A DNA stretch of 64,000 nt from Trichoplusia ni (Eukaryota > Arthropoda > Insecta > Lepidoptera > Noctuidae), in NCBI RefSeq assembly GCF_003590095.1, contig NC_039486.1, forward strand, positions 8,492,336 through 8,556,335, written 5' to 3'. The translations under genes were made by a program, and so were the position numbers. A model generated the notes under the pieces. The model was not told the origin of the DNA. It worked only from the letters and a program-made list of their open reading frames with translations, and did not search any database. Of the stretch, positions 22,400-35,802 are shown one piece after another; within the stretch, counting starts at the first letter, position 1; every line of letters starts with the position of its first letter.

Positions 22400-25300
22400 T
22401 ATCAAAGATTTTAATAAACCGAGCTCTTAATCAAAGTGAATATTGAATCGGCACGGACGAAGGGTTCTGCCTCACGCGAGAGTAGTACTTAGCTGTCCAA
22501 AATGATGACTAAATTCCGACTTGGAAGTTTGCCCTATCTGCACTAATACATTATTCAGATGCAATCCCCTCTCAATTATGACATTTGATGCGTAGGGTTG
22601 AGTTGAGCAGCAGTTGCATAAATTTAGTCAATTTGACACGGATTGCCGAGAGACGAGCGAGCAGGAGGGCTGAAATATGCCACGTAGTTCATTTCGAAAG
22701 GTATTCGACTATATGCAACAGAGAGCAATTTATTAAAAACGTTAATTGGACCCGGAGTACGGGTGGGCGCGTTCAATTGACAGTGACAGACAAGTTTGAA
22801 AATGAAACGGGAACAGTGTTGAATAAAAGTGTTGACGAGTGATGTATCATTAGCAAACTTCAGGTGTCGGTTTATTGGTCGCGTCTGCCGGCTAATATGT
22901 AAAGCTTGCATGTCGTATTCCTGAAGTTAAAACAAAAAACGGGTGTTGGCATCAAAATTAATAATGAAAAAAGTTTGTCGCAAATGTGGTTTATAGAAAC
23001 GAAGGTATACACTGAAGTATTTGGCATTTTGTTAAGAAAACTTAGCCTAAATAAATACAATACTACATTTAAACTGAATTGCTAAAAGTTAAGCTTTTAG
23101 TTGGTCAATTACCTACGTAGGTAAATATATTACCTACAATGTGTACACTTTTCTATTTTCTCCTAGTTTTAAGCAACATAAGTTGTTCCAAATAGTTCAA
23201 GCGTCGTGCTCGAGCTATTCAAAGTTCAATTTACGAGGACAATATAGCGGATAACAACAAAGTAGGGCTTATTGTCTGGACATGATCATTGTATCTTCCG
23301 GGTGACATCCGAGTAGCCCAACTCGATTAGGAAGAGGACATACGAGTGGAATTATAGTGGTTCCGCAATACAGACCCGCACGGTTGGGAAACAAGACGTT
23401 CACTTGTTCATCCGACTGGTTATAGTATTACTGACACGCTATTGATCTTAAAGTAACTGCCATCAACCACACTATATCCGAATCAGTTACGTCTGACGGT
23501 CGAGTCGTTACAGTTCCTCATAATCAGAGTTATAAGTATCATTTCATGAGGTATTAGTGCTACATATAATTTGCTCGGCAGCTGAGCTTGCAGGTACCAG
23601 TCCTATGAAATGGTTATGAGGCGAAAGACAACACATGAGCGGTTCCTTATACCTATATCGGTTCCGCACCATATACCCGTACAGCCCAGTTACTTGACCC
23701 TTCACTTTGTTCCTCAATATCAATCGATAATCACAGCTATGGCGATAACAATACTCATTAGTTTCACGGCATTACGTAGTCGGGCCGCGAAACTGCTGGA
23801 GCTTTGCATAAAGTATTCAAAGTTAAGCATAATCCTGTTTGTGTAAGAGCGTACGCTGAAGATGGAGTAACACTCGGCGAAGTATTATTATGATTTAAGT
23901 AGTTTTAATTCAAACTTACCACTTCATTTGTATTACACGGGCGCTGAATGCATCCGCTTTTGCATGCTTTCGTCGCTCTCGTGTTCCTTGCCTGCAAAAA
24001 GTAAATTCTTTGTAAATTCTAATGCAATTTTCTTTTAAAGTTTTTATTATATTACGGCCATGCATAGTACAATAATATAAGTAACATTCAGAGCCTTTTC
24101 AGTTACATATGTATTTGCGGTTTCTGAAAAAAGGTAGTGTTTCACAAAGGGCTCCCGAATTCACTATTTATTTGAAACTTTTTGCCGGCGACTGTATTGT
24201 ACAATGTAAACATTAGCTTAACTTTCCCGATCCGTTTCCGATCCCATAGTGAAAATATTCGACGATAAAAAGTGTTACTTTGTTAACCAGTGTACGTGCG
24301 AGTACGTCCATTTAAACTAATCTAATCTTCTTATTGAGCGTGTTTGTCTTTTTAAAGATTAATCAACTCCATATTATCGATGACGAAACCCTGAAATCTA
24401 GGACATACTTTTTCAGTAGCCGGTACCGTAAGATTTATTTGTTAGCTTCGAAAAGATCGTCCGATTTCTGTCCGGTCAGATAATCTGATAAGCAGGAACA
24501 AACTCACCACTAGGTAACTATAATAACGTGAAACTAATTAAATACCTCTTAGCTAAGTGTGTCAAACAAATAATTGAATACCCTTTACGGATAGCGAGAT
24601 AATACAACTTTATTTACAGTGTTTGCGCAGATTAGGTAACGGTGTAATGCCCGTTGACATAATAAATAGATAAAAAGGCTTTCCTACGGCTTGTTTGTCT
24701 GAGGGGCACGGGTCATATACTATCATAAAGTATGGCTACTAATAGTTTTAGTTACTTCTTCTCAGATATAACGCTAAGCGGCGAAGGGTGACTTTAGGGT
24801 TGTCTCGCAAATAATTTGGTTGCGAATACTGGTATTATTTTCAATGAACACGATTTTGTTACCCAGTTATGCCGCGATTTTGGTAATAGATAATGACATG
24901 TCACTCACAGCAGTTTAGTGTTTCAACAATGATATTCGAATATTACATTCTAAATTAAATATTTTTGCGGAAATAATTGTTGAACGACAACGTGTTGTCA
25001 TATCGCGTTAAACAATACAGAAAAACGTATCCTATATGGAGGCCGACATCGATTGGCCTGCTGTATTGTGAGTGCACATCAATGGTACGTCGTTCACAAA
25101 CACGACCATTGTGACGTTTCGTGCTTGTTCCGATTACCGGACCGACGAAGGTTTAGCGGATCATATCTCGGCAACTCGATACACGTATCAAAGTACGTAT
25201 TACGGCTCTAGAATATCATTAGATACGGTGTTGACATATAAATTCATTCACACGAATACGATACGATCGCTCCGTTTTTAAATTGCAAATGCACAATAAT

Positions 25301-27600
25301 TTTACGATTCTGTATGAGTTTCACGATATGGATTACGGCAACATCTGTTCTAAGAAGTAATGGAAAATTTAATTACATTTCAAAGATTTTAAACAAACAA
25401 AATACAAACGATGTTAATTGTAGAGCTCATAGACTTTAGCGCGCATTTCCTTAAAAATGGAAAACTCCAAAGTAAGCTACTGGAAATGAAAACGGTTTGA
25501 AAATTTAAAGCAACACTTACCGGGCTTTCAAATACTTAAAGAGGATCCACCAGGATATCGTAACTATAATTTGAGATTTTAGATTGTTCCCCAGAAGTGA
25601 GGTTAAGTGTTCTGTCGGAGTCACTTAATCGCTTAACGTCTCGGACCGTTTCAAATTTCCGACGAATGTCCATACGCACCGCAATCCTTTTTAACTTTGC
25701 CGCAGTTGGGTAAATAACGTCCCCTGTAATCGTCGTAATTGCGCAACCAAGCAGCCACCCTCCCTCGAAATATAACTATTACGCTTTTATTAAGCTCACG
25801 GACCCACCAAAGGGATACTCATAATTTAATTACGACCCTCAAAATAAGTTATTTCAAGTCTGCAGGAATTGCTTTGCTGGTTATTTGAAGGTTTGGTTAC
25901 ACAGTCAAATGTCAGCTGCCTTTGTTACTATATTTATTATAACTATAATTGAAAAAGTTTGTAAATAAAATTAGTGACGGTATCAGAACGTATTTTTACT
26001 TTGTATGGGGAGTTGGAAACTATGGGTAGCCTGTACGTCCGAAGTCCGACCGCTATCAAAATTCTCTTTATTGATTGCAACATTTATATTACGAATACTT
26101 TTTCGATACTGTTCGTATACGCCTTCTCGAGTAACTTATGTGGCAACATGCATCATCACGCAAGTATTCCCCAAAAAGGGAAATCAGGAAGCTATTATTT
26201 CACATTCGCTTATCGAGATCGACCGAAGCGTAGATCCTGTGGTTTATCATAGTTCGCACACATAAGTTTAAACTTTATACTACTATTGCAATGTTCATAA
26301 AATATTTATAAGCCCAATAACAGTTTTCCCGCCTGCAATGTGGAAAACGAAGCCAAGAAAGAATTGACACTCGGCAATTCCGTCCGTAACCAATTTAAGC
26401 CAGAATTATATTATTTGTGGATTGTTCGGTTCACGACGTTGCTAAAAATATAAGAAAACATAATTTTCTACTTGTCGTGGTATTTCCTCTTTTATAACAT
26501 GATAAGAAACACTATTCAGTTCATAATAGATTTTTCATTTAATTTGAGTAAATTATTTTAATAAATTTTATAGAATAATATAATATACTTTTTTAATAAT
26601 ACCTAGTAATTTTACTACACTATTTTGATTTAAGAAAATGTATAACAACCTAAAGCTCTTCAAAAACATGTAGAATTTGAGGTAAAAGTTTTTTTATTTT
26701 GGCATATTTTTTCTCTCACCTAAATACGACTATTTTATGGCCTGACTAAGCAAAGCATGCACTTGCACAAGCTTGCAAATACGAGATCCTATTATAAAAC
26801 TTCGCAGTCATAAAGTAAAATCCCAAGTAAGTTTAAACAGCCTTCTTAGCGTAAACAAGTTTCCGAATTTCGTTGTTATAATAACGTCTATTTGGTTTCC
26901 GAGGCCGCATCGCAAACTGAAATTAAAACTTGCCAACTGTTTTTAAACTTCAGCTTTAACTTTTTTTAAGAAAAAAAGCTGCATTTACGGGCGCGACTTG
27001 GTCCGCGTTAAGTAGTTTATTCTTTTGCTTAATTGTAAAGTAAGCGGCAACTTTTTAAATGGATCCGGATCGGTTTAATTTATAGTTATTATTGTTCGAT
27101 GAAAGTTTATAATTAAAGTAAAATAGAAAAATGTTCTAGTTGTAAAGTTGAGGTGTGAAACATTCGTTGTCAATTATATTTTTGTCAAATTCGTCTTCTT
27201 ATACACGTGCTACGTAGATACGGTTAAGGTGGATGTATTATGCGAGTGCTTAACATCCAATGTATCAAAATTATGTCAGACAGTATTAATTTAGTTACGC
27301 GAAGATTTTTTGTGCTTATATTTTTATGGATTTACTAAGCCAGAAGCAGTGCAATACATCAAAGTTTTCCAAGCTTCATTCTCCTCAGATTTGAAAACTA
27401 TGGTTTTAATGGAACATCACAATTATTTACTTTTACGAAGACCACTTGTATTTTAATAATTGTAAATGGGTTAGAGTCCGGCCAAGACGAGTGGCCGACA
27501 GAGTATTTGTATACATAACGGTACGCTAAGGGAATACCGACGCGATTCCGACCTTGTTAAGTTGATCAGGTTGGCCGCAAAATGGCGGACGCCAGGCCTC
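22400..27600. other. Repeat-poor, comparatively CpG-rich block
   Basis: No identifiable repeats and no gene. Several patches are richer in CpG and in sequence complexity than the surroundings (about 22640-22800, 23220-23500, 25030-25270, 25600-25830, 26860-27080 and 27470-27600). In insect gene deserts this appearance often goes with conserved regulatory DNA, but conservation cannot be judged from one sequence. A YY1/Pho match (AAAATGGCGG, 27579-27588) lies near the right edge. Confidence 0.3.
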
Positions 27601-29115
27601 GCACACATTTAGTGACAAACTATGTAAATTACGGAATCAGCTAGTCGGTACGGATTTTGCATACTGTTAGTACCTTATCTCATTATGAAGCGTCAGAATA
27701 TTATGACATCTTACTGGCTGCGTGTGAGAGCAAACCTTTTTGGTGATGTTCCATGTGTGAACATGTTAAAGTATGTTACTTGTTGTATCTATGTACAAAA
27801 TCATAATGTGAATTTTTGATATAAAAGTTAGCCTAGCTAAAAGTCGAAAATGTTTGCAGTTGGCAAATTTCTCAGTACCTTTAGAATTACAAGGAAAGTT
27901 TATAACGGATATCCAGGATACTACTTACTCGCTGTGCTGACGCAGAACCGTAGGTAAGTGTGCGTTTCCACTATGTTTTGATGGCAATGCTAAATTATTA
28001 ATTATGTAAACATGAATTTCTTGTGTATTTAAAAAATGAGAGAAACGTAACCCCCGAATAAACTGTCGACCAATACTTTTAAGCTAGAGATACGTTATCC
28101 AAAGATCAAGAAATCGTGAAGACAGTGGAAACGCGTCCTTATAGCTAAAAGCCTGTAGTGTGTATACCTATAACTTATAAATATTACTTTGAGCTACACC
28201 GTTCAAGATGCTCTTTATGTTAAAGGCATACGAGTTTTACAAACTGAATTTACTTGAAGTAATTTTATCGTCTTTATAAATAATAATAGCATGTTTATAT
28301 CACCCCCATTTAGATTCACACTTCGTAAAGCTATTTATCGTATTATAGTATATATAGTGTATTCTTATAGTCAAATTTATTCACAATAAACTGGAATTCG
28401 AAGATATATAATAATTGAATGAATTATGAATAATTATTATTTCGAGTACCTCCGTAAAAACAAAAGTTATCAGTAGTAAGTAACAAACCCACGCGGTAAA
28501 ATTCCTCGCGTTTTGTGAAAGGCAAAGAAAACAATGTTTGGAATTCTAACTCTACTGTTTTATGTAGTAAATAACTCACCCTTCAAAAGTTGCGCTGTTG
28601 ATCTTATTCCATGAGATATCTCATATGAAATGGAAAATACTGAGGTTGTTTAGTAGGTACGAGTAGGTACTTATAACATAGATGCGTAGAAAACTGTACC
28701 TTTACTTAACCGGTTTTTACCGGTGTTTTCGAGCTTTCCCGCCGCTTCTGTTTGTTGAGGCAAGTGTTCATCTCATTATAAACTGAGTGCTCAATTTATT
28801 TTATTTTTATTCATTTCTAGATTTTATTTATGACGTAAATATTACGCTACTTTTTTATTTTCTAGAAAGAACTTAAAATCATTAGTATAATACTCGGGTC
28901 GAGCAATGTCTGTAAATTGAACCTACGAATAAAGAAGAAGAGTTATTGCGAGAAATATTTTTGTAAAAAGATTCCAGTAAAAAGTTTTAACAACTTTTAT
29001 TTTTTTAACACTTTAGAGAACTCATTTACCTACTTGCCTTTCGTTTTTATTTTAGTGTTGATCCGGAAATACACAGGCCAGAGAGTGTACCACTACGTCT
29101 TCAAGTAAATTATGA
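27601..29115. other. Non-coding, one weak exon candidate
   Basis: AT-rich sequence. A possible small exon with a good splice donor at 27850-27953 is discussed under findings. Otherwise nothing is supported. Confidence 0.35.
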
Positions 29116-29178
29116 TGTGGAAGCGTGACAGGCGCTGACAGGGCAATACATGGCGTGGAGCGGGATCTCTCTTCCACA
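29116..29178 (+). repeat. Short palindromic hairpin repeat, copy H2 (63 bp)
   Basis: It starts TGTGGAAGCGTGACAGGCGC and ends GCGGGATCTCTCTTCCACA, with the same perfect 8-bp terminal inverted repeat and the same internal order as H1 (gacagcgc ... catrgcgtggagcggg.tctctc). It is 10 bp longer in the loop. Confidence 0.55.
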
Positions 29179-32100
29179 TATGCAATAATATTATTTTCAG
29201 ACTTAGCTCTAGGCCCTCTGGAAATATCTTCAACAAATCTTTTGTTTAAAATATCCCATTAGGTTGACCAGTTCTTCCATCTTTCGACATATGATTCTGA
29301 GATCACGGATTTGCTGCAGGTTAAACATAATAATGAGTTTTATTTACCGATTGAGTGTGGTTTCGTTGATTTCAAGAGATAACATTTTTGCAGCGACGCT
29401 CATTAAACAATGTTTATGGTTAAAAAACTTAGTTATTTATTACAAAATGTACAAATAGTACGAAACTTATAAGGTACTTTATTTTAATTCATATTTTATA
29501 GTTCAAAAAATCTTTTATATCATAAAATCAGAGTAAACTCCAGAAATAAATGTTATTTAAATTTAATGACAATCGGCTAATACGTTGATACTTTGACATT
29601 TAAATCATATTTATGCTTCCTATTAGGGTATTAATGAAAATTAATATTTTGATTGTCAGAAAGTTGAAATTTTATGGCAAAAAGCACTCAGTATGTATAC
29701 ATTTAAATTTATTAAATTAGACAACATTTTGATGTTTCTCTTAATACTGGTTTGTTTTTAATTCATGTGAAATGAAACAATAACATAAAAGGTGTTTTGT
29801 AACATAATGTTAGACAAAACAATTCTAATTGAAATTTTCAGGATAGTTTGTAATGCGCTCTTGTGTGTCTAGTTATTCAAGAAACATGAGTAATCGTACT
29901 AAAAATATACTGCTACATATTTCACAAGACGTGGTATATCGAAATGATGACCATACCAGCTCATGCCCGTGGCTCTGCTCGCTCCGATATTGGTTGTCTT
30001 ACGGTAGGTTACCCTTTTCTTAAGATTTAACATACTTCGTATTCAACCAAAACAAGATTATAGTTCAGTTATAATTCTTTTTCAAAAAGAAAGGTGGATT
30101 CAAGATAAAGAACACAAACGCTACAGTTGTAAAAACGCTACCCTTTCAAAGTAATTCCTAAATATGCTATTAGAGCTCTTTTGAAATAGGTTTCATTGTA
30201 TATTTACAGAAGCTATGTTGACGCACAAAACAAACAGGCTTATTTTCATATACGCCAGACTAGTAGGTAAGGGGAATGTTATTAGGGATAATAGGAGTCC
30301 GGCGAGACCCTTTAGACGGGGTAGACAATAACCGTTTCCTCTTCAATATCACTCTATGTATAGCAACCTGCCGTCTCGCTGCGCTGACAAGGATTTATAT
30401 AACAACCAGAAACTGCTTCGGGCCATTGCCGCCTGTAAATATCATTACTACTTACAAACTACTGTTGTTTAAGTAAAGCCAGATTTGAAACTCTCTTACG
30501 GAATTGTTTGTCATTGTGTGACGTCAGCGCGTCCCTCGAATGTTGTTCTTGCCTCGTGATTCGATCAAGGGTGATCCTTATTGACACGTTCTTGGACGAT
30601 ACATCAAACTCCTTCCAAGAAACAATAATATTTGTAGTCACAAGAATAACTTTGTTGGAGGTTTCTCTGACCTTTCAAAAGGACAGTAAAAACACTCGGC
30701 AAGAACAATTAAACTAGATTAAAATCCCCATTCATTTAAGTTTACGATCGTCCATATCAGAACAATGCTTCCAGTGGCTCTCTTGGCGCAGATAAAATAT
30801 AAATATTTGTTCAAATCGTTTCAGTCGACTGGCTATGTTGACTATTTCTATTTTTATAGAAAAATAGAAATAGGTTAACTTAGATATTTATAGAATTAAC
30901 GAACATCGATTTATGATAACACTATGGCTTATGCTCAAACTTTTCATATCCTGGAAAGTTGCCTAATTAATGGGTGTTTATAGTCTGCTACTGAAAGCTG
31001 TGTTCAGTAAGGAGCTAATTGTAGAAACTCAACCTCAATAAACTGCAGATTGCCTTCCGCCGTTATTACAGATTCATACCCACTTGACTTGATTACATTG
31101 TTTTCCAAGAGAACTTGCAAAAGCTACTTTTAAAATTTACGTATAACGAATAATGGAAAATATTTTAACGTTTATAAAATTGGATTTCCATAAGATCATC
31201 TGAAGGAGTATTAAATCTTGAGCAATAATTGAGTTTCTTAGAAAAGTGTAGAATGCAAGTCCTTTGTTGTTTGTCCAGTGCAGCCTAGGTCGTATTGTCA
31301 TGAGAACACCAAGATTAATGCCTTGGCGTGACCTATTTCCATGAGCAAAAAAAAATACACTGGGGCGAAAAAAGTAGGGAATCTCAAGTTAAAGGAAGCA
31401 TCGACAGAAATAAGAGATTGCAGTAAATCTCAACAAAGTATGTCGTATTACATAACTTGATAGTATCTTGTTTCTGCAGGTTGGCTCGCTACAGCCAAAA
31501 GGGGGAATCCAGCGGGTTATCTCAAATTATAGTAACAGATAGCGATAAGTTGCATTCTGTGTAGCCGACTAGCCCGCGGCAACCAGTCTGTCGCAAACGC
31601 ATCCAATTTTCCACCCCTTTGGAGTCGAATTCCAAAAATTGTTTCTTAATTGTTGCTTACATCACGAGGAGGGTGCATGAGAATGTTATGTTTTGAATGT
31701 AGGGTTGTTTATTATGTTTTCAAAAGACGAGCATGTTGGATGATTCTGTGTAGCTTTATCTTAGTCAATCTTTTGATAAAACAGGGCGCGTTCAGCTGTA
31801 TTTTGGTTTTGACTTCATTTCGCCGAATATTCTTAACATATTTACCATTGAGGTAGTATTCCGAATAGAATGCTATGAATACAGAAAAACAACGAAAACA
31901 AAAGTAAATATGCAAATAAAACCACAGTATAAAACAATAAAAGTACATTTTTCAGTAACAAAGAGTCTCGACTACCGTGTGGTGCGAAATGCTACGTTAC
32001 TTTACAAAGTGAAATAAACAATAGAGCTAGCTGGCAGTAGTTTTCTCAAAGAATTTTATTAGGAAAACATATATTGAATATTGAGTTGAACTGAGTGATA

Positions 32101-33489
32101 AATGCTGTTCCAATATTTTGATATAATTTATTGTTATTTGTGCTACGCTCCGAGTTGCCCGGGTAAATGCATTTTGTGCTTCACTTTGAATTATGTTTCT
32201 TGTAGAATATTTTAAGTGTGTGTGATAGCTGCGGTAATTGTACAATTCATGAGCTGAATATTCTTACTTTTCAATCTAGTTATGTTAGAATTCCTGGAGA
32301 AATTCTCAATGATGTAAATATTTTCAAAGTTAAAACAGTAGGAATTTTAGCCTCAATAAATAAGGAATACTTTTTGTCAAATTGTGTTCGTATAGTTCAG
32401 CGGTTTTAATGTAATTTTGGTAAATTTATTGCTGATAAAATCGCTGGCATAACCATCGTGTACGAGTATTTACGCTAAATATTTTGGGGTTAAATATCAG
32501 GACTTTCATTCTCCAAATACGCTTTAATTTGCTGATTTATTTTAGTTTTCGAATATCACGATTTTCTGCCTTACATCCGATATCAGTATATACATATATG
32601 AGGGTTTAACATTCACCGTTTTTAGAAGCAAGACATCGTCCTACAATGCGTATTGCTCTATCTCACTTGAACATGTGGTGATAGTCTCCTAGGGAGGATC
32701 TATAGATCATAATCATTATCCGTGGCTGTAGGATATTACAATACATCCCGATTAGGTTACAGACGACGTGTGTAGCTGAGTTCATCTTTGTCATCAAGAT
32801 AATAATTGTATTCTTAAAACGCTATGATTGGCTGTCATAACAACAGAAAGGATATAAAAACTACATTCTTAGTCTAAAACTGTGTACTGGTAAATATTAC
32901 AGTTGCTTATTAAAATTGCTAAACATCGTTTATGTAAGTTGGTGCAATTAATACGTCAAACTAAAAGCACTACATTTTTTTTTATACCCACCAGAAAATT
33001 TTTGAAGTCCAATCATAAAGCAAATTTACTGATATTTTCAGGCTATCAAATGTAATGGACTAATGGTAACGATTGATTAGAAAATAAAATAAAATTAAGA
33101 GATAAGAAGAAACAGATCAGTGTAGTTATTTAACAGTATTAGGTATTTAAACTCCAAAAACAATGAACGCAAATAAAATGTTTGAAACTTTAGTTGGCTC
33201 GGTCTATTTAATTGCAGTCCACAAAGGATTCTGGCAATCATGTAATGTGACGTGTTTCAAACACTGTTGTTTCGAGGCTCGTTGCTATTTTGGCAACGCG
33301 AAACCAGCATAATACGGAAGATTGCATTAATTGTTTCATAAATGACATTTGTTTGGCATAAATATGAATTTGGAAATGTTTACTATTAAATAGATTACAA
33401 AAAAAAATCGGTCAAAGGAGGGTGAAAGTAGTCATCAATCACATTATACATGCTGTTGTTTAACAAATTTTATTCATTGTGATAGTGGC
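29179..33489. other. Non-coding, no gene seen
   Basis: AT-rich sequence. A perfect 14-bp hairpin with a 4-nt loop lies at 30842-30873 (CTATTTCTATTTTT, ATAG, then its complement). The patch 31360-31620 has more complex sequence and a splice-acceptor-like 'cttgtttctgcag' (ending 31480) but no open frame long enough to call. The open frames at 30276-30717 and 31650-31948 are not convincing. Confidence 0.35.
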
Positions 33490-33597
33490 TCCATTTTAAC
33501 TGTCTAATTGTATACAGCTTGTTGACTGACGGACGGACAGCGGGACAGACAGCGGAGCTTCAGTAATAAACTTCCGTTTTTACTCTTTGGAACCCTT
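33490..33597 (-). repeat. Interspersed repeat (GGAACCC family), 5' part
   Basis: On the minus strand: 'gggttccaaagagtaaaaac', 'actgaagctccgctgtctgt', 'cccgctgtccgtccgtcagt', 'acaagctgtatac'. Same blocks as 5821, 19141 and 39696. Confidence 0.6.
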
Positions 33598-35518
33598 AAA
33601 TGGAACGAGTTGTAGCTATTTTTATTTATACTCCAAAATTGCTTTTTTCCAAATGATTGGAAAATGGTTACATCATACATGTTATATCTTTAAAAAGTTA
33701 TTTTGTCAGGGAGAAAATGGAATTTTATATTTAGTTCTCAAATTTAGCTTGATCACGTACTTGCCCTGAATACGCTGAAAACGTGAAAGCGTGATATAAG
33801 CTATTTTTAGAAGTTTCCAATATTTATTGGGTTCAAGCAGTGGTCCTTTTTATAGAGTGTTACGTATTTGCATTTTTTCTCACTTAATCTTACTTTGATC
33901 TTGTTGTTACGTTTCCTTATGATCTTCAAGGACTCAACAATTTTCAGCGAAACATATGGGAGTTGCGAATGACGAAATGTTCCTTTTGTCATCGCTAACG
34001 ATAGGAAGCGGAAGTCGTCTGTAGAAAGATAAGTAATTTACGTAATATATCATTCATCGTGAAACGTACACATGTGGGGATGTCGTTTTTATGTTAGCTC
34101 GACCCTCCTTTTTGTAGCACAATACAATAGTTGCTTGATTGTCCGTAGGTTATTGTTATGACGTCACAGAAAATCTGACACTACCAGCTGGATTTGTTTT
34201 TTGTGTTTTGATGTTTGTTTTACTCTGGTCATGGTTGATATTTTATTTTACAGAATTATCGAATTAAATCGAGAACCTTGTGGAAGTGCGTGTGATCGAT
34301 CCCATGTTAAACAAAGTTTAACTTAGTCAGTCGCTTCTTGTAAAACACTTATAACAACAGTTGGTAAAAAAATATTTTATTGAAATTCAATAGAGAACGA
34401 GTGTGGTTTTTGGTCTAAAGATGTTCTACATATAATTCTGATTCAACAGATAACACTAGATATAGTAAGTAAGTATATAAGTTTAATATGGTAGTTTCCT
34501 TGCGTTTTAGAGTTGCAGAAATTCAGACCGTTCTCCACCTTCATTTAAATAAATTAAGACTAGCAACTTGAACGGGAAGTCTGGATGCTAATCATTTCGA
34601 TAGACTTGGCTCAATAATTTTGAATGGAGCACGCCACGAAGTTTCATATATTAATTGTATTTACGATTATTAATAGAAAACATTTCACCAGATCTGTTTG
34701 TATGTAAATTATTACTTGTATGAATACGTAATTAATAATGTAATCTTGTCTGTCTGAATTTTTTGTAGCACTATATGTACTGTCATTTCTTTTTTTTGTC
34801 ATTGTCACTACTATTTTACAGTTGATATTATAGTCGGGTTTAGATTTGGGTATTTTTTTTGAGAATTAAATTTTAATTATGTGACTTATTTCTTATTAAA
34901 ACTTAATAATATAAATATCACTATTAATTTCTTAATAAATTCAAGAAACTGAAATTTACACGTCAGGTTAACAATAAAACTGCCACATTTTTACAATAAC
35001 AGTTATATAATACTGCCTAAGCTATTGCAGATAGGAATATAAATTTTAACGATACTTTTCCTCAAGGGTGTTGAGGTGTATAGAGAGGATTTTTCGAAAC
35101 CAACCCCTAAACGTGTGAAATGGGGTGTTAACATTTGTAAAGAAATTTCGATTCGTATTCATTGCTGCTTATAATATTTATTTTATATTAAGGGATTTCC
35201 AAAATGGACTGAATCGACCAACTACATAAGTTGGTGTATGCGATTCTGGCTCACGAAAAAGATTTATATCTAGAAATATTCATGAAAACAAAATTAACAA
35301 AGGGACGACGGAGGTCAAGACGTTTGGTTAGAGCGAGGTAAATATTTAATAACACCTATGTGTAAAGATGAAAAACATTTTCCTTTTCCCGTCGGGTAGC
35401 TACCAAGTCAAAGGGTCCTTTGCGTTATTTTACGTTTCGAAATTCATAGCACAGAGTATACTGTCCACGTATGGCAGTTTGGATAGAAAAAAAAAACTCT
35501 CCCAAATACGGGAATTAT
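33598..35518. other. Non-coding, no gene seen
   Basis: AT-rich sequence without recognisable genes or repeats on either strand. Confidence 0.45.
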
Positions 35519-35707
35519 ACTGTAATTTATAAACGCGAATGTTTGTATGTATGGATTTTTGTTCTACCAAAAACTACTTAACGGATTTAGATGAAACTTG
35601 GTACACAGATAGTTTATAAACGAGATTAACACACAGAATAATTTTTATCCCGATTTTAAGTTCCCTTGGGATTATTTTCGAATTGTAACGGGCTCGCTTG
35701 ATACTAG
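35519..35707 (+). mobile_element. Second Helitron-like family, near full-length copy
   Basis: 'tttataaacgcgaatgtttg', then 'aactacttaacggatttaga', 'gaaacttggtacacagatag', 'aatttttatcccgattttaa', and it ends in CTAG (35704-35707) followed by T. This is the ordered structure of the family also seen at 16501 and 60798. The CTAG|T end fits Helitron insertion. The 5' TC is not clear. Confidence 0.55.
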
Positions 35708-35749
35708 TAATGATTTATTTGAAGCCCTTTCCCTGCCTTTTACAGCAGT

Positions 35750-35802
35750 TGTGGAAGAGAGATGACGTTCTATAAAATGAAGATCGCTGTCCCGCTTCCA
35801 CA
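35750..35802 (-). repeat. Short palindromic hairpin repeat, copy H3 (53 bp)
   Basis: On the minus strand it starts TGTGGAAGCGGGACAGCG and ends CGTCATCTCTCTTCCACA. Length and both ends are identical to H1, but the middle differs. The same terminal 8-bp inverted repeat is perfect. Confidence 0.6.
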
